Assembly: GCF_002234405.1 (NCBI RefSeq)
Contig: NZ_NMQT01000057.1
Coordinates: 20,218 to 84,217 of the forward strand
DNA from: Amycolatopsis thailandensis
GTDB lineage: Bacteria > Actinomycetota > Actinomycetes > Mycobacteriales > Pseudonocardiaceae
DNA: 64,000 nucleotides
Direction: 5' to 3'
In this document: piece by piece, positions 36,213 through 44,730 of the stretch
How positions within the stretch are numbered: the first letter of the stretch is position 1
How the letters are laid out: the number at the start of each line of letters is the position of its first letter
Translations under genes and position numbers: made by a program
Notes under the pieces: generated by a model
The model's database searches: none
What the model saw: only the letters and a program-made list of their open reading frames with translations
What the model was told of the DNA's origin: nothing

Positions 36213-36776
36213 ATGTCGGATCCCTTGTCCGCGTCGCTCGCCGCGACGCTCCAGTCCGCGAGACTCGACCAGAACCTCTCGGCCAACGCCCTCGCCGAGT
36301 CCTCGGGCGTGTCCAGGGCGATGATCGGCAAGATCGAACGCGGTGAGGCGCAGCCGACGGCCGTCCTGCTCAGCAGGCTTTCCGCCGCGCTCGGGATGAC
36401 GTTGTCCGAACTGATCGCGCGCGCCGAACACGGCGACCGGCGGCTCGCGCGCTTGGCCGATCAGCCGACCTGGACCGACCCCGACACCGGGTACGTGCGC
36501 CGCGCGGTGTCGCCGTCCCTCGGCGGACCGCTGGAACTGGTCGAGGTCGTCCTGCCCGCCGGTGCCGAGGTCGCCTTCCCCGCCCACACCTACGCGCTGA
36601 CCCACCACCAGATCTGGGTGCTCGACGGGCATCTGCGCTTCCGCGAGGGCGACGTCGACCACGAACTCGACGCGGGCGACTGCCTGCAACTCGGCACCCC
36701 GCGGCAGTGCGCCTACGTCAACCCGACCGACGAGCCGGTCCGATATTTGGTCGCCCTCGCCCGGCGGCACGCCTGA
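36213..36776 (+). CDS. XRE-family regulator with C-terminal cupin
   Basis: A 187-residue regulator. The N-terminal XRE helix-turn-helix is LSANALAESSGVSRAMIGKI followed by ERGEAQPTAVLLSRLSAALG; the C-terminal half is a cupin barrel (HTYALTHHQIWVLDGHLRF, DAGDCLQLGTPRQCAYVN). Proteins of this layout often sense small molecules and repress a neighbouring enzyme gene. It probably controls itself and the divergent acetyltransferase. ATG at 36213 starts just before the helix-turn-helix domain. Confidence 0.9.
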   Translation: MSDPLSASLAATLQSARLDQNLSANALAESSGVSRAMIGKIERGEAQPTAVLLSRLSAALGMTLSELIARAEHGDRRLARLADQPTWTDPDTGYVRRAVSPSLGGPLELVEVVLPAGAEVAFPAHTYALTHHQIWVLDGHLRFREGDVDHELDAGDCLQLGTPRQCAYVNPTDEPVRYLVALARRHA

Positions 36777-36786
36777 TACTCGGGGC

Positions 36787-37596
36787 ATGTACTCCCGGGC
36801 CCTCGCACACGTCGCGGCGAAAGCACGCGGCGGGCACGAGGCCGGGCTGCCGGTGACACTGCACTTCCATCCCGATAGATCCACAGTGGACGGACGTTCG
36901 GTACTGACGGCGATGGCCGAGGACGGCCGCTACCGCAACCAATTCGAAACCGGCACGAGCAACGGCGGACTGACCGCGCACCCCGGCGGAGCCCGCTGGC
37001 GCTGGGAAAGCCGGATGTTCGGCGGCGTCTACGACGACGTGTCGCCCGCCCAGCGGCCGAAGTACGGTGCCTTGAACTTCCGCCGCCGTCCCACCGGCGG
37101 CGCGCCGAGGTTCGGCTCGGCCCACTTCCGGATGGCCGCGCACACCGTCGCGCGGACGACGTTCTGCTATCCGGACAGCGTGCTGGATCCGGCGGATTTC
37201 GGTTACGGGACCAGGGTTTCCGCACTGATCGCGATGGCAGAGCGAGACGAGACGGACCTTCTCGACGACTACGTCGAGGCGCACGTCCACGGCCCTGTCG
37301 ATCTCGCGACGGACGTCGAAGCCCTCGTGCTCGACCCGAGTCATCGCGGAACCGACGTCGAAAAGGCCGCGCTCCGGCTGGACTGCCCTGTCGAATGGCA
37401 TCCGGGTTTCCGCCTGCCGACCGAAGAACTCGAGCGGCATCCCGCGTACCGCGGTCCGGAATTCGTCGAACTCGGCCTGGCTTTGGCCGAAGACGGCCAT
37501 CTCGACCCGCGGGTGCTCGGTGAAGCGGGCCACCTCGATCCGCAAGCCCTCAAACGCGTCTGGCACTACGTCGCGCGCTTCGGGGCACTACCGTGA
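36787..37596 (+). CDS. DUF3626 family protein
   Basis: A 269-residue protein matching DUF3626: TLHFHPDRS at the start, the segment YRNQFETGTSNGGLTAHPGG, then FGGVYDDVSPAQRPKYGALN. The HPDR, FETG and RPKYG motifs are typical; charged residues suggest an enzyme. It is 10 bp after the XRE regulator on the same strand and overlaps the next gene by 4 bp, so it is probably in one operon with both. The biochemical role is unknown; the family may modify or bind a ligand-like ADP-ribose, but this is not established. Confidence 0.85.
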   Translation: MYSRALAHVAAKARGGHEAGLPVTLHFHPDRSTVDGRSVLTAMAEDGRYRNQFETGTSNGGLTAHPGGARWRWESRMFGGVYDDVSPAQRPKYGALNFRRRPTGGAPRFGSAHFRMAAHTVARTTFCYPDSVLDPADFGYGTRVSALIAMAERDETDLLDDYVEAHVHGPVDLATDVEALVLDPSHRGTDVEKAALRLDCPVEWHPGFRLPTEELERHPAYRGPEFVELGLALAEDGHLDPRVLGEAGHLDPQALKRVWHYVARFGALP

Positions 37597-38012
37597 CGGG
37601 TATGTACTCCACGGAGATCGAGGTGCGCACCGGCAGCGTGGCCGTGGTGCACGACCTGACCAAGGACGCCGAGACCTTCCTTCGCGACGCGGACGCCGAG
37701 GACGGGATCCTGCACGTCTTCGTCCCGCACGCGACGTCCGGGCTGGCGATCCTCGAAACCGGCGCGGGCAGCGACGAAGACCTGCTCACCGCGCTCGACG
37801 AACTGCTCCCCCGCGACGGCCGCTGGCGGCACCAGCACGGCAGTCCCGGTCACGGCCGTGACCACGTCCTGCCCGCGCTGCTGCCGCCGTTCGCGACGAT
37901 CCCGGTGCTCGGTGGCGTGATGACGCTGGGCACCTGGCAGTCGGTCTGCCTAGTGGACACCAACCTGGACAACCCGGTCCGGCGTGTCCGCTTCAGCCTG
38001 CTGGAGGGCTGA
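37593..38012 (+). CDS. YjbQ/UPF0047 family protein
   Basis: A 139-residue protein of the YjbQ family, some members of which have weak thiamine-phosphate synthase activity. Motifs: LHVFVPHATSGLAILE, the histidine-rich GHGRDHVLPALLPP and GTWQSVCLVD. GTG at 37593 overlaps the stop of the DUF3626 gene (GTGA); ATG at 37602 is an alternative. The 3' end overlaps the end of the converging membrane-protein gene by 63 bp. The true physiological role of this family is unsettled. Confidence 0.88.
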   Translation: MTGMYSTEIEVRTGSVAVVHDLTKDAETFLRDADAEDGILHVFVPHATSGLAILETGAGSDEDLLTALDELLPRDGRWRHQHGSPGHGRDHVLPALLPPFATIPVLGGVMTLGTWQSVCLVDTNLDNPVRRVRFSLLEG

Positions 38013-38948
38013 CCTGCCCGGCCACAGCGCGAGCAAGAGCCCGGCCGTGAGCAGCCCGGCGAGCACCCACACCCCGGTCGCGACGTCCGGCGCTCCGGGC
38101 ACGCCCTGCAACAGGCTCCGGAGCGCTTCCGCGGAGAACCGGAAGGGCGTCCAGGACCACAGCACCGCGCGATAGGCGGGGTTCAGCAGCTCCGGCACCT
38201 GCCCCGCGACGGCGGGCGCGACCAGATACAGCGGGCCGAGGATCGCCATCGCCCGCACGCCGAGCAGCCGCAGCAGACCGGCCTGCAAGGCGGCGAACCC
38301 GGTCGAGGCCAGGAAAAGGAAGCCGAGGACGTCCCAGCCGAGCGGGAGCGCGGAGTCCCACAGTTTCAGGAATCCGGCCAGGACGCCGGTCACCAGCGCC
38401 CCCGCCGCGACGATCTGCGTGAAGCGCGCGCCGGCTCCCGCGTCCCGGCCGATCCGCCGTCCGGCCACGATCAGCACGGCACCGGCGGCCAGGCAGCCGA
38501 CCCACGCCAGCGCGCTCAGCGCGAGCGGCGCGGTCCGGCCCGCGACGCTCGCGGGGTGCAGCGTTTCGACCTTCGGCGTGCCACCCGTCGCCTGTGCGGC
38601 GCCGGTCAGGACCTGTTGCGCGATCTGTGTCCCGGACGGGTTCACCGCCCCGGACACGACGACCGTCGACGGGAGTTCGAGGACGCCGTAGACCTCCTTG
38701 TCCTCCAGCAGTTTCCGGCCTTCCTCGGGCGAGGTCATCCGCCAGGAGACCGGACCGCCGCCATGGGACGCGATCCCGTTCGCGGCCACCTGCAGCGGCC
38801 CCGGCGGCGCGGCGACGGCGATGGGGAGACCGTCGGGCGCGACGGTGGCCTGCGCGCCGAAGGTGAGAAAACCGAGCACGACGGCGACCAGCGCACCGGC
38901 CACCGCGGCGAGCAAAGCGAAGGCCCCGGCGGGGCGACGGTTCGGCAT
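37950..38948 (-). CDS. Pip/YhgE-like (ABC-2-type) membrane protein
   Basis: A 332-residue protein with one N-terminal membrane helix (FALLAAVAGALVAVVLGFL), an extracytoplasmic domain of about 110 residues, and five or six C-terminal helices, the layout of ABC-2-type permeases and phage-infection-protein-like proteins. ATG at 38948 has GGAGG 7 bp upstream. The C-terminal 20 codons overlap the 3' end of the YjbQ gene on the other strand. No ATPase gene is adjacent. Function unknown; export or envelope role likely. Confidence 0.8.
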   Translation of the reverse strand: MPNRRPAGAFALLAAVAGALVAVVLGFLTFGAQATVAPDGLPIAVAAPPGPLQVAANGIASHGGGPVSWRMTSPEEGRKLLEDKEVYGVLELPSTVVVSGAVNPSGTQIAQQVLTGAAQATGGTPKVETLHPASVAGRTAPLALSALAWVGCLAAGAVLIVAGRRIGRDAGAGARFTQIVAAGALVTGVLAGFLKLWDSALPLGWDVLGFLFLASTGFAALQAGLLRLLGVRAMAILGPLYLVAPAVAGQVPELLNPAYRAVLWSWTPFRFSAEALRSLLQGVPGAPDVATGVWVLAGLLTAGLLLALWPGRSALQQAEADTPDRVVQVGVH

Positions 38949-38975
38949 GACCGTCCTCCATTTATTCGTCACTTG

Positions 38976-39035
38976 TTGAATTAGCTGTCAAGGTAGGCGT
39001 CCACCCCCAGGAAGTCAACAGACGTTGAATAAGCT
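38976..39035. promoter_or_regulatory. Repeats in the divergent Pip-like/HAD gap
   Basis: TTGAATTAGCT at 38976-38986 and TTGAATAAGCT at 39025-39035 form a near-perfect direct repeat. TCAAC-AGAC-GTTGA at 39015-39028 is a small palindrome. These may be operators, but no regulator gene is adjacent. Confidence 0.4.
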
Positions 39036-39054
39036 CACCGGTACCGTCGACCGC

Positions 39055-39762
39055 GTGACTACTCCGCATCGGCTAGTGCTTTGGGACATCGACCAGACCC
39101 TCGTCGACCTGCGCGGCATGGGTGCCGCCTGGTACACGGCCGCGCTCGCCGAGGTCGCGGGCGTCGAGCTGCGGGCGCTGCCGAACTTCGGCGGCCGCAC
39201 CGAACGCGCCATCAGCGCGGACATCCTGACCTCGCACGGTGTCGAACCCACCGAGGAGAACGTGCGCAAGCTGTGGCTCGCGCTGATCGCGGTCTCCGAA
39301 AGTCACGCGCCGACGCTGTCCTCGAACGGCCGGGCGCTTCCTGGCGCCAAGGACGCGCTGAACGCCTTCGCCCGGCACGGCGGCGTCGTCCAGACGCTGG
39401 TCACGGGGAACCTGCCGGAGATCTCCGTGCACAAGCTGACCGCGTTCGACCTGCACGAACACGTGGACTTCGAGATCGGCGGCTACGGCTCGCTCTCGGC
39501 GCACCGGCCCGATCTGGTGCCCGCCGCCGTCGGCCAGGCCTCGGCCAAACACGGCACCGATTTCGTGCCCGAATCGGTCGTCGTCATCGGCGACACCCCG
39601 GACGACGTGCGGGCCGCGCTCGACAACGGCGCCGTCGCGGTGGCCGTGGCGACCGGGCAGTTCAGCGCGGAGGAACTGGCCGACGCGGGCGCGCACACCG
39701 TGCTCGGCGACCTGTCCGACCTGGCAGCGGTGCGCGCGGCCGTGCTCGGGGAGGCCAACTAA
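39055..39762 (+). CDS. HAD-family hydrolase (phosphoglycolate phosphatase-like)
   Basis: A 235-residue HAD hydrolase. Motif I is VLWDIDQTLVD with the nucleophile aspartate (the usual DxDxT is DIDQT), motif II LVTGNLP, motif III region with HRPDLVPAAV, and motif IV VVIGDTPDDVRAA. The helical cap lies between residues 20 and 90. It dephosphorylates a small metabolite such as phosphoglycolate; substrate unknown. GTG at 39055 is the start nearest motif I; TTG at 39025 would add ten residues. Confidence 0.88.
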   Translation: MTTPHRLVLWDIDQTLVDLRGMGAAWYTAALAEVAGVELRALPNFGGRTERAISADILTSHGVEPTEENVRKLWLALIAVSESHAPTLSSNGRALPGAKDALNAFARHGGVVQTLVTGNLPEISVHKLTAFDLHEHVDFEIGGYGSLSAHRPDLVPAAVGQASAKHGTDFVPESVVVIGDTPDDVRAALDNGAVAVAVATGQFSAEELADAGAHTVLGDLSDLAAVRAAVLGEAN

Positions 39763-39771
39763 GCTCGCTCC

Positions 39772-40713
39772 ATGGCATACCCAGGCGGCAACGGCTGGCC
39801 GGAGCAGCAACCTCAGCAGCCCTATCAGCAGCAACCCCCGCAGCAGGGGTATCCGCCGCAGAATCCGCCTCAGTACAGCCAGTACCCGCAGCAACCTCAG
39901 CAGCCGTACGAGAGTTACCAGCAGTTCCCGCAGCAGACGTACCAGGGATTCGCGCCGGAGCCGCCGAAGAAGAGCAAGAAGGGCCTCTGGATCGGCCTCG
40001 GCGCGCTCGTCCTCGTCATCGCCGTCGGCGCCACGCTCTTCTTCGTCCTGCGTGACGGCGACGAGCCACAGCCTCAGGCCGGTCCGCCGCCTTCGTCCGC
40101 GCCGGTGCCACCCTCGTCCTCGGCGTCGAAACCGCCGTCCACGAGCAGCGGTGCCCCGAAAGACAACGAAGTGCCCTCGACGACGCCCGGCTGGCAGGGG
40201 ATCCTGTCAGCCAAGGACAAGACCGCCTACGACCTTCCCGCGTCCGGCTGGGAGACCAAGCCGGGCCAGATCGTCGGTTACAACGAGGGCGAGTTCAAGA
40301 TGGTCATCCACGAGGCGTCGACATACAAACTCGGCGCCTGCCCGGATGCCCGGGGCTCGAACCGCGGCGTCGTCGGCTTCGCCACCGCGGGCGACATCCC
40401 GGTCGAAAACGCCGCCCGGGGCGCTGTGCGGCTCTGGATCCAGGCCGCCACCGGCAAGGCCGACGTCCCGATGCCCGACGTCAAGCAGGTCCCGATCGCG
40501 AACGGGGCGATCCAGGCGACCAGTTCGACCGGGACGTTCACCCCGCCCGAGACCGAAGAGTGCCGGGCGCCGAGCGTGAAGATCACCTCGGCCGCGTTCA
40601 AATCCGGCGAGCAGACTATCTGCTTCGTCATGGCCATCGACCAGGGCACACCCGACGCGCTTCCCGACGCGGACGCGCAAAAGATCCTCGCGAGTCTGAG
40701 GCCGCAGCCATGA
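39772..40713 (+). CDS. Membrane-anchored protein with Q/P/Y-rich N-terminus (paralogue 1)
   Basis: A 313-residue protein. Residues 1-63 are a low-complexity Gln/Pro/Tyr tail on the cytoplasmic side, then one membrane helix (GLWIGLGALVLVIAVGATLF, about 70-90), a Pro/Ser linker and an external domain with GWQGILSAKDKTAYDLPASG. This external domain has counterparts in the genes at 40710 and 43771: a shared G-W-Q motif, then Y/F-D-L/V-P-x-x-W, cysteines and a late CxxPS segment. The stop overlaps the next gene by 4 bp (ATGA). Function is unknown. Confidence 0.82.
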   Translation: MAYPGGNGWPEQQPQQPYQQQPPQQGYPPQNPPQYSQYPQQPQQPYESYQQFPQQTYQGFAPEPPKKSKKGLWIGLGALVLVIAVGATLFFVLRDGDEPQPQAGPPPSSAPVPPSSSASKPPSTSSGAPKDNEVPSTTPGWQGILSAKDKTAYDLPASGWETKPGQIVGYNEGEFKMVIHEASTYKLGACPDARGSNRGVVGFATAGDIPVENAARGAVRLWIQAATGKADVPMPDVKQVPIANGAIQATSSTGTFTPPETEECRAPSVKITSAAFKSGEQTICFVMAIDQGTPDALPDADAQKILASLRPQP

Positions 40714-41573
40714 CCGACCCCGGTGAGCGCTCCGACGAACCGCGAACGTGGTTCGTCGATCCGCTCACCGGGCAGCCACTCGAAGCCGAGACCGAAAGGA
40801 CCGGGCCGATCCCGGTCGTCCGGGATCCCGCCCCGGCTCGCCGCCGTCTCCGCCTCAGGCCGACGCTGGGCGTCATCGGGCTGATCGTCGTCCTCGCGGT
40901 CGGCACGACGGCCACGTACCAGGCCAGGACAGCGCCGCCACCGCCCGCGCCGAGCCTCGTCCTTCCCGACCCGGTGATGCCCACCAGGATCGAGCCCGTG
41001 ATCGCGGGCTGGCAACCCGTCCAGTCCGACGATCACCCGCTCGTTTTCGACGTCCCGCCGGATTGGAAACTCGAAGAGCCGGACGTCGCCGTCGGGTACG
41101 AGACGCCGGCCGGTGACCTCGTCACCCTGCAAGGCGTCGCCCGCTACCACCGCGATTTCTGCCCGGCCTCCGACCTCGCGGCGCGGGCGATGGCGGGATT
41201 CACCACCATCGACGAAGGCGAGGTCGGCGGCACCGCCCAAGCGGCGGAGGAAACGACCCTGCGATGGGCCGAAGCCGCGTACGGCTCTCTCGGCGAAGGA
41301 CGGTCCCCGAAGACCGAAATCGGCAAGGCGGACCCGGTGAAGATGCTGGACGGCGGCGCGACGGCCACCGCCGTGACCACCACCGTCGTCCCCGCCCCGG
41401 ACGGGCCCTGCCCGGCCCCGTCGGTCGCGATCACCGCGATCGCCCTCCCCTTGCGCGCCCTGCCCGGATCCGGCCGCTACCACGTCCTCCTGGTACTGGC
41501 GGACCAGGGAATCCCCGACGCCGTCGCCAGGGACATCGTCCTCAAGATGGGTGGGACCATCCGTCGCGAGTAG
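40710..41573 (+). CDS. Membrane-anchored protein (paralogue 2)
   Basis: A 287-residue protein with a short cytoplasmic N-terminus (MTDPGERSDEPRTWFVDPLT), one membrane helix (LGVIGLIVVLAVGTTATY, about 53-70) and an external domain sharing GWQPVQSDDHPLVFDVPPDW, a CP pair and PCPAPSVAITAIAL with its neighbours. It is translationally coupled to paralogue 1. The pair may form a complex in the envelope. No catalytic signature is seen. Confidence 0.8.
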   Translation: MTDPGERSDEPRTWFVDPLTGQPLEAETERTGPIPVVRDPAPARRRLRLRPTLGVIGLIVVLAVGTTATYQARTAPPPPAPSLVLPDPVMPTRIEPVIAGWQPVQSDDHPLVFDVPPDWKLEEPDVAVGYETPAGDLVTLQGVARYHRDFCPASDLAARAMAGFTTIDEGEVGGTAQAAEETTLRWAEAAYGSLGEGRSPKTEIGKADPVKMLDGGATATAVTTTVVPAPDGPCPAPSVAITAIALPLRALPGSGRYHVLLVLADQGIPDAVARDIVLKMGGTIRRE

Positions 41574-41644
41574 CACTCCCCTAAGGGAAAGATGGGTCCG
41601 GTGCCGGATGTGCCGGACCGGCTCCCGCGCCTAATTTGATTTCC

Positions 41645-43834
41645 ATGCCAAAAGGGGGAAGCGGGACGGCCGCGCCGGGCCGGACGCACAAGATCGCCAC
41701 GGTGCTGAGGCACCGGCTGCCTTTCACCACCCTCGTCACGCTGACCATGCTCGCGCTCGCCTTGGCCACGGGCGCGCTCTGGTCGGCCGCCGAGGACCGC
41801 GCGGTGTACCCGTACATCGCGTATGGGCTGCCGTCACTCGAATCAGGCCGATGGTGGACCGTGCTCACCGGACCGCTGTTCGCGGTCGTCCCGCTGTACT
41901 ACTTGCCGATGGTGCTCAGCTTCGCGCTGTTCGCCGGGTTCGCGGAGTGGCGGCTCGGGACGCGCCGGGCGATGGCCGTGACCATCGGCGGCCAGTTCGT
42001 CAGCGTGCTGGTGGCCGTGCAGTTCCTGGCGCTGAGCCGGAACTCGGGCTGGGAGTGGGCGGAACGGGTCGCGGGCAGCCTCGACGTCGGGTTCTCCGGG
42101 GGCGCGCTCGCCGCGGTCGCGGTCGCCAGCGCCACCCTGCGCCCGCCGTGGCGCCTGCGGTTGCGCGCCGGATTGTGCGTCTACGCCGGGATCGCGATCA
42201 TCTTCGTCGGCACCCTCGCCGACCTCGTGCACTTCTTCGCCCTCGTCCTGGCCCTGCCGTTCGGGCGCAAGTTCCTCGGTTCGAAGGAATCCGGCCGCGA
42301 ACGACGGCCGAGCCTGCGCGAGTGGCGGTTCTACGTCGTGGCCGGCCTGCTGGTGCTGACGGTCGCCGAACTGGTGATGTCCTTCGTACCGGGCAACGGT
42401 CCCTTCGGTTCGTCCGAGGAGCTCTCGCTGTCCACCTGGGAAGTCGTCGTCCTGTGCCTGATCGTGGTGCCGATCATGAACGGCCTGCGCAAGGGCAGCC
42501 AGGTCGCCTGGTGGTGCGCGATGATCCTGACCTCGTTCGTCATCCTTCAGGTGATGGTCTACGGCGGGGTGCTCACGCTGGCGGAGATCTTCGGTGACGA
42601 GAGCGAACTGATGGATCCGCCGCTGTTCTTCGTGGACAACCTCCTGTGGACGGTCGAATTCGCGTTGCTGGTCTCGTCGCGGGGCGCCTTCCGCGTGCCG
42701 TCGCGCCGGAAACGCCGTCGTCTCGGCCGGATGGGCAACCCCGCGCTGGCCCGCACGCTGCTCAGCCGTCACGGCGGAAGCACGCTTTCGTGGATGACGA
42801 CGTGGCCGCAGAACTCGTACTTCGTGGCCGCGGACGGCAAGTCCTACCTCGCCTACCGGCGGCACGCCGGGGTCGCCATCGCCCTCGGCGACCCGATCGC
42901 CCCGGACGGCGCCGCCGACCGGACGATCGCCGAGTTCATCACGATGTGCGAGAACACCGGTCTCGTGCCGTGCCTGTTCTCCGCCACCGGCGACACCACC
43001 GCGAAGACCGAGGAACTCGGCTGGAAGCAGGTCCAGGTCGCCGAGGACACCCTGATCGAACTGGAAACGCTGGAGTTCCGCGGCAAGCGCTGGCAGGACG
43101 TGCGGACCGCGCTCAACCGCGCCAAGAAGGACGGCATCGAGTTCCGGCTCGTCCGGCTCGCCGACCAGCCGCGCGCGGTGATCTCGCAGGTGCGCGCGAT
43201 CTCCGAGGAGTGGATCAGCGACAAGGGCATGCCGGAAATGGGCTTCACCCTCGGCGGGGTCGACGAGGCGATGGACCCCGAGACCCGGGTCGGCCTCGCG
43301 GTGGACGCCGACGGCGTGGTCCACGGCGTGACGTCGTGGATGCCGGTCTACACCGGCGCGGGTGCCATCGGCGGCTGGACGCTCGACGTCATGCGCAAAC
43401 GCGCCGACGGCTTCCGCCCGTCGATGGAGTTCCTGATCGCGTCGTCGTGCCTGGCCTTCCGCGATGAAGGCGCGAAGTTCGTTTCGCTGTCCGGCGCCCC
43501 GCTGGCGAGCTCCGGCGAACCCGCGCACGCCGTCGAGCGGGTGCTGGACGCGCTCGGCACGATGATGGAGCCGTTCTACGGGTTCCGTTCGCTGCACGCG
43601 TTCAAGGCGAAGTTCCAGCCGCGCCACGTCCCGCTGTACCTGGCGTTCCGCGACGAGGCGGATCTGCCGCGGATCGGGATCGCGCTCGGCCGGGCCTACC
43701 TGCCGAACACCGGGCTCCTGCGGCTGGCGAAGCTCGCGCGCTCGGGCAAGAAGCCCCAGCCCCAAAGAGATCAGCGCAACGTCGAAGGCGGCGGCGTGAT
43801 GGTCTTACGGTCCGCTTCCGGCACACCCCGGTAG
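41645..43834 (+). CDS. MprF-like membrane protein with DUF2156 aminoacyltransferase domain
   Basis: A 729-residue protein. The N-terminal half has about ten membrane helices, the first six resembling a rhomboid-like fold (GRWWTVLTGPLFAV, FAGFAEWRLGTRRA), and the C-terminal half from about 370 is the GNAT-like DUF2156 domain of MprF/LysX (SYFVAADGKSYLAYRRHAGV, ALGDPIAP, RTALNRAKKDG, FVSLSGAPLA, FKAKFQPRHVPLYLA). Such enzymes transfer an amino acid from tRNA to phosphatidylglycerol and flip the product. There is no lysyl-tRNA synthetase domain as in mycobacterial LysX. The 3' end overlaps the converging gene by 64 bp. Confidence 0.88.
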   Translation: MPKGGSGTAAPGRTHKIATVLRHRLPFTTLVTLTMLALALATGALWSAAEDRAVYPYIAYGLPSLESGRWWTVLTGPLFAVVPLYYLPMVLSFALFAGFAEWRLGTRRAMAVTIGGQFVSVLVAVQFLALSRNSGWEWAERVAGSLDVGFSGGALAAVAVASATLRPPWRLRLRAGLCVYAGIAIIFVGTLADLVHFFALVLALPFGRKFLGSKESGRERRPSLREWRFYVVAGLLVLTVAELVMSFVPGNGPFGSSEELSLSTWEVVVLCLIVVPIMNGLRKGSQVAWWCAMILTSFVILQVMVYGGVLTLAEIFGDESELMDPPLFFVDNLLWTVEFALLVSSRGAFRVPSRRKRRRLGRMGNPALARTLLSRHGGSTLSWMTTWPQNSYFVAADGKSYLAYRRHAGVAIALGDPIAPDGAADRTIAEFITMCENTGLVPCLFSATGDTTAKTEELGWKQVQVAEDTLIELETLEFRGKRWQDVRTALNRAKKDGIEFRLVRLADQPRAVISQVRAISEEWISDKGMPEMGFTLGGVDEAMDPETRVGLAVDADGVVHGVTSWMPVYTGAGAIGGWTLDVMRKRADGFRPSMEFLIASSCLAFRDEGAKFVSLSGAPLASSGEPAHAVERVLDALGTMMEPFYGFRSLHAFKAKFQPRHVPLYLAFRDEADLPRIGIALGRAYLPNTGLLRLAKLARSGKKPQPQRDQRNVEGGGVMVLRSASGTPR

Positions 43835-44730
43835 GTCTTGAGGATCTTCAGGATCTGCTCGCGGTCCGCGCTGCCCTGTTCGTCTTGATCCGAATAGACG
43901 AGCAGGGCGGCGGACGCGTCTCCCATGTCCACCGCCTGCACGCCGACCAGGGCACGCTTCGGGGTGCAGGGCGCCGCGTACCCGAGGGTCACCTCCGCGA
44001 TGACGATGCTCGCGGGGGCTTTTTTGCCGGTGCCCAGCGTGAACTCCGTCGCTTGCGGCGGTTCGACGGCGATCTTGGCCGAAAGCGGGCCCGCGTCGGG
44101 GTTGTACGCGCTCACCGCGAGATCGTTGACGGCCTTGTTCGCCGCGGCGGCCGCGTCGGCGACCTTCACGGTCGTCATCCCGCTGCCGCCGACCCTGCTC
44201 CCCTTGACCTGCGGGCAGTAGCCGTCGCCGACGAAGGCGCTGGAGAACATGGAGATGCCCGGGACGAGGGCGCCCTTCTCCCAGCCGTGGACCGTGCCCG
44301 GTTTCGGCGTCCAGTTCGGTGGGACGTCGTAGGCGACCTGACCGTCGGCCCCGGCCACCGACTGCCAGCCTTCGGTCACCGGCGGCGCGACGACGCGCGG
44401 CGAAGGCGTGTAGACGGTCGGGGTCCGGGGAGTCGGAGAGCTGCTGTCCGACGAGCGGTCACTGTTGTTCGCGAGCGCGGCGACCGCGATGACGCCGAGC
44501 GTGGCGAAGAAGCCGTACATGGCCCTTCGCCCGCTTCGCGACATCGGCTGCTTCGCGGGCTTTTGCGGCTCCGGCGCGGGTTCGGCTGCCGGCGCTGGTT
44601 TCGGTTCGGCCTGTTCCGGGGCGGGCGAGTAGCCGGGCGAGTCCGAGGGCTGATAGCCCCCGAACCCGTCCAGCGCCGCGTTGTCCTCGTAGCCCGGGGA
44701 ATCCCCGCGCTTCTTGCCGAACAGACCCAT
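43771..44730 (-). CDS. Membrane-anchored protein (paralogue 3)
   Basis: A 319-residue protein: cytoplasmic N-terminal tail rich in Pro, Ala and Glu (MGLFGKKRGDSPGYEDNAAL), one membrane helix (MYGFFATLGVIAVAALA, about 92-108), a Ser/Pro linker and an external domain beginning GWQSVAGADGQVAYDVPPNW with a later CPQVKGSR and CTPKRAL. This matches the external domains of the genes at 39772 and 40710. It overlaps the proS stop by one base (TGATG), so it may be translated from the proS transcript. Its own end overlaps the MprF-like gene by 64 bp. Function unknown. Confidence 0.82.
   Translation of the reverse strand: MGLFGKKRGDSPGYEDNAALDGFGGYQPSDSPGYSPAPEQAEPKPAPAAEPAPEPQKPAKQPMSRSGRRAMYGFFATLGVIAVAALANNSDRSSDSSSPTPRTPTVYTPSPRVVAPPVTEGWQSVAGADGQVAYDVPPNWTPKPGTVHGWEKGALVPGISMFSSAFVGDGYCPQVKGSRVGGSGMTTVKVADAAAAANKAVNDLAVSAYNPDAGPLSAKIAVEPPQATEFTLGTGKKAPASIVIAEVTLGYAAPCTPKRALVGVQAVDMGDASAALLVYSDQDEQGSADREQILKILKTYRGVPEADRKTITPPPSTLR

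Noticed and set aside
41645..43834. LysX-type two-domain lysyl-tRNA synthetase/transferase
   Set aside because: The sequence ends with the DUF2156 domain; no class II synthetase motifs follow.
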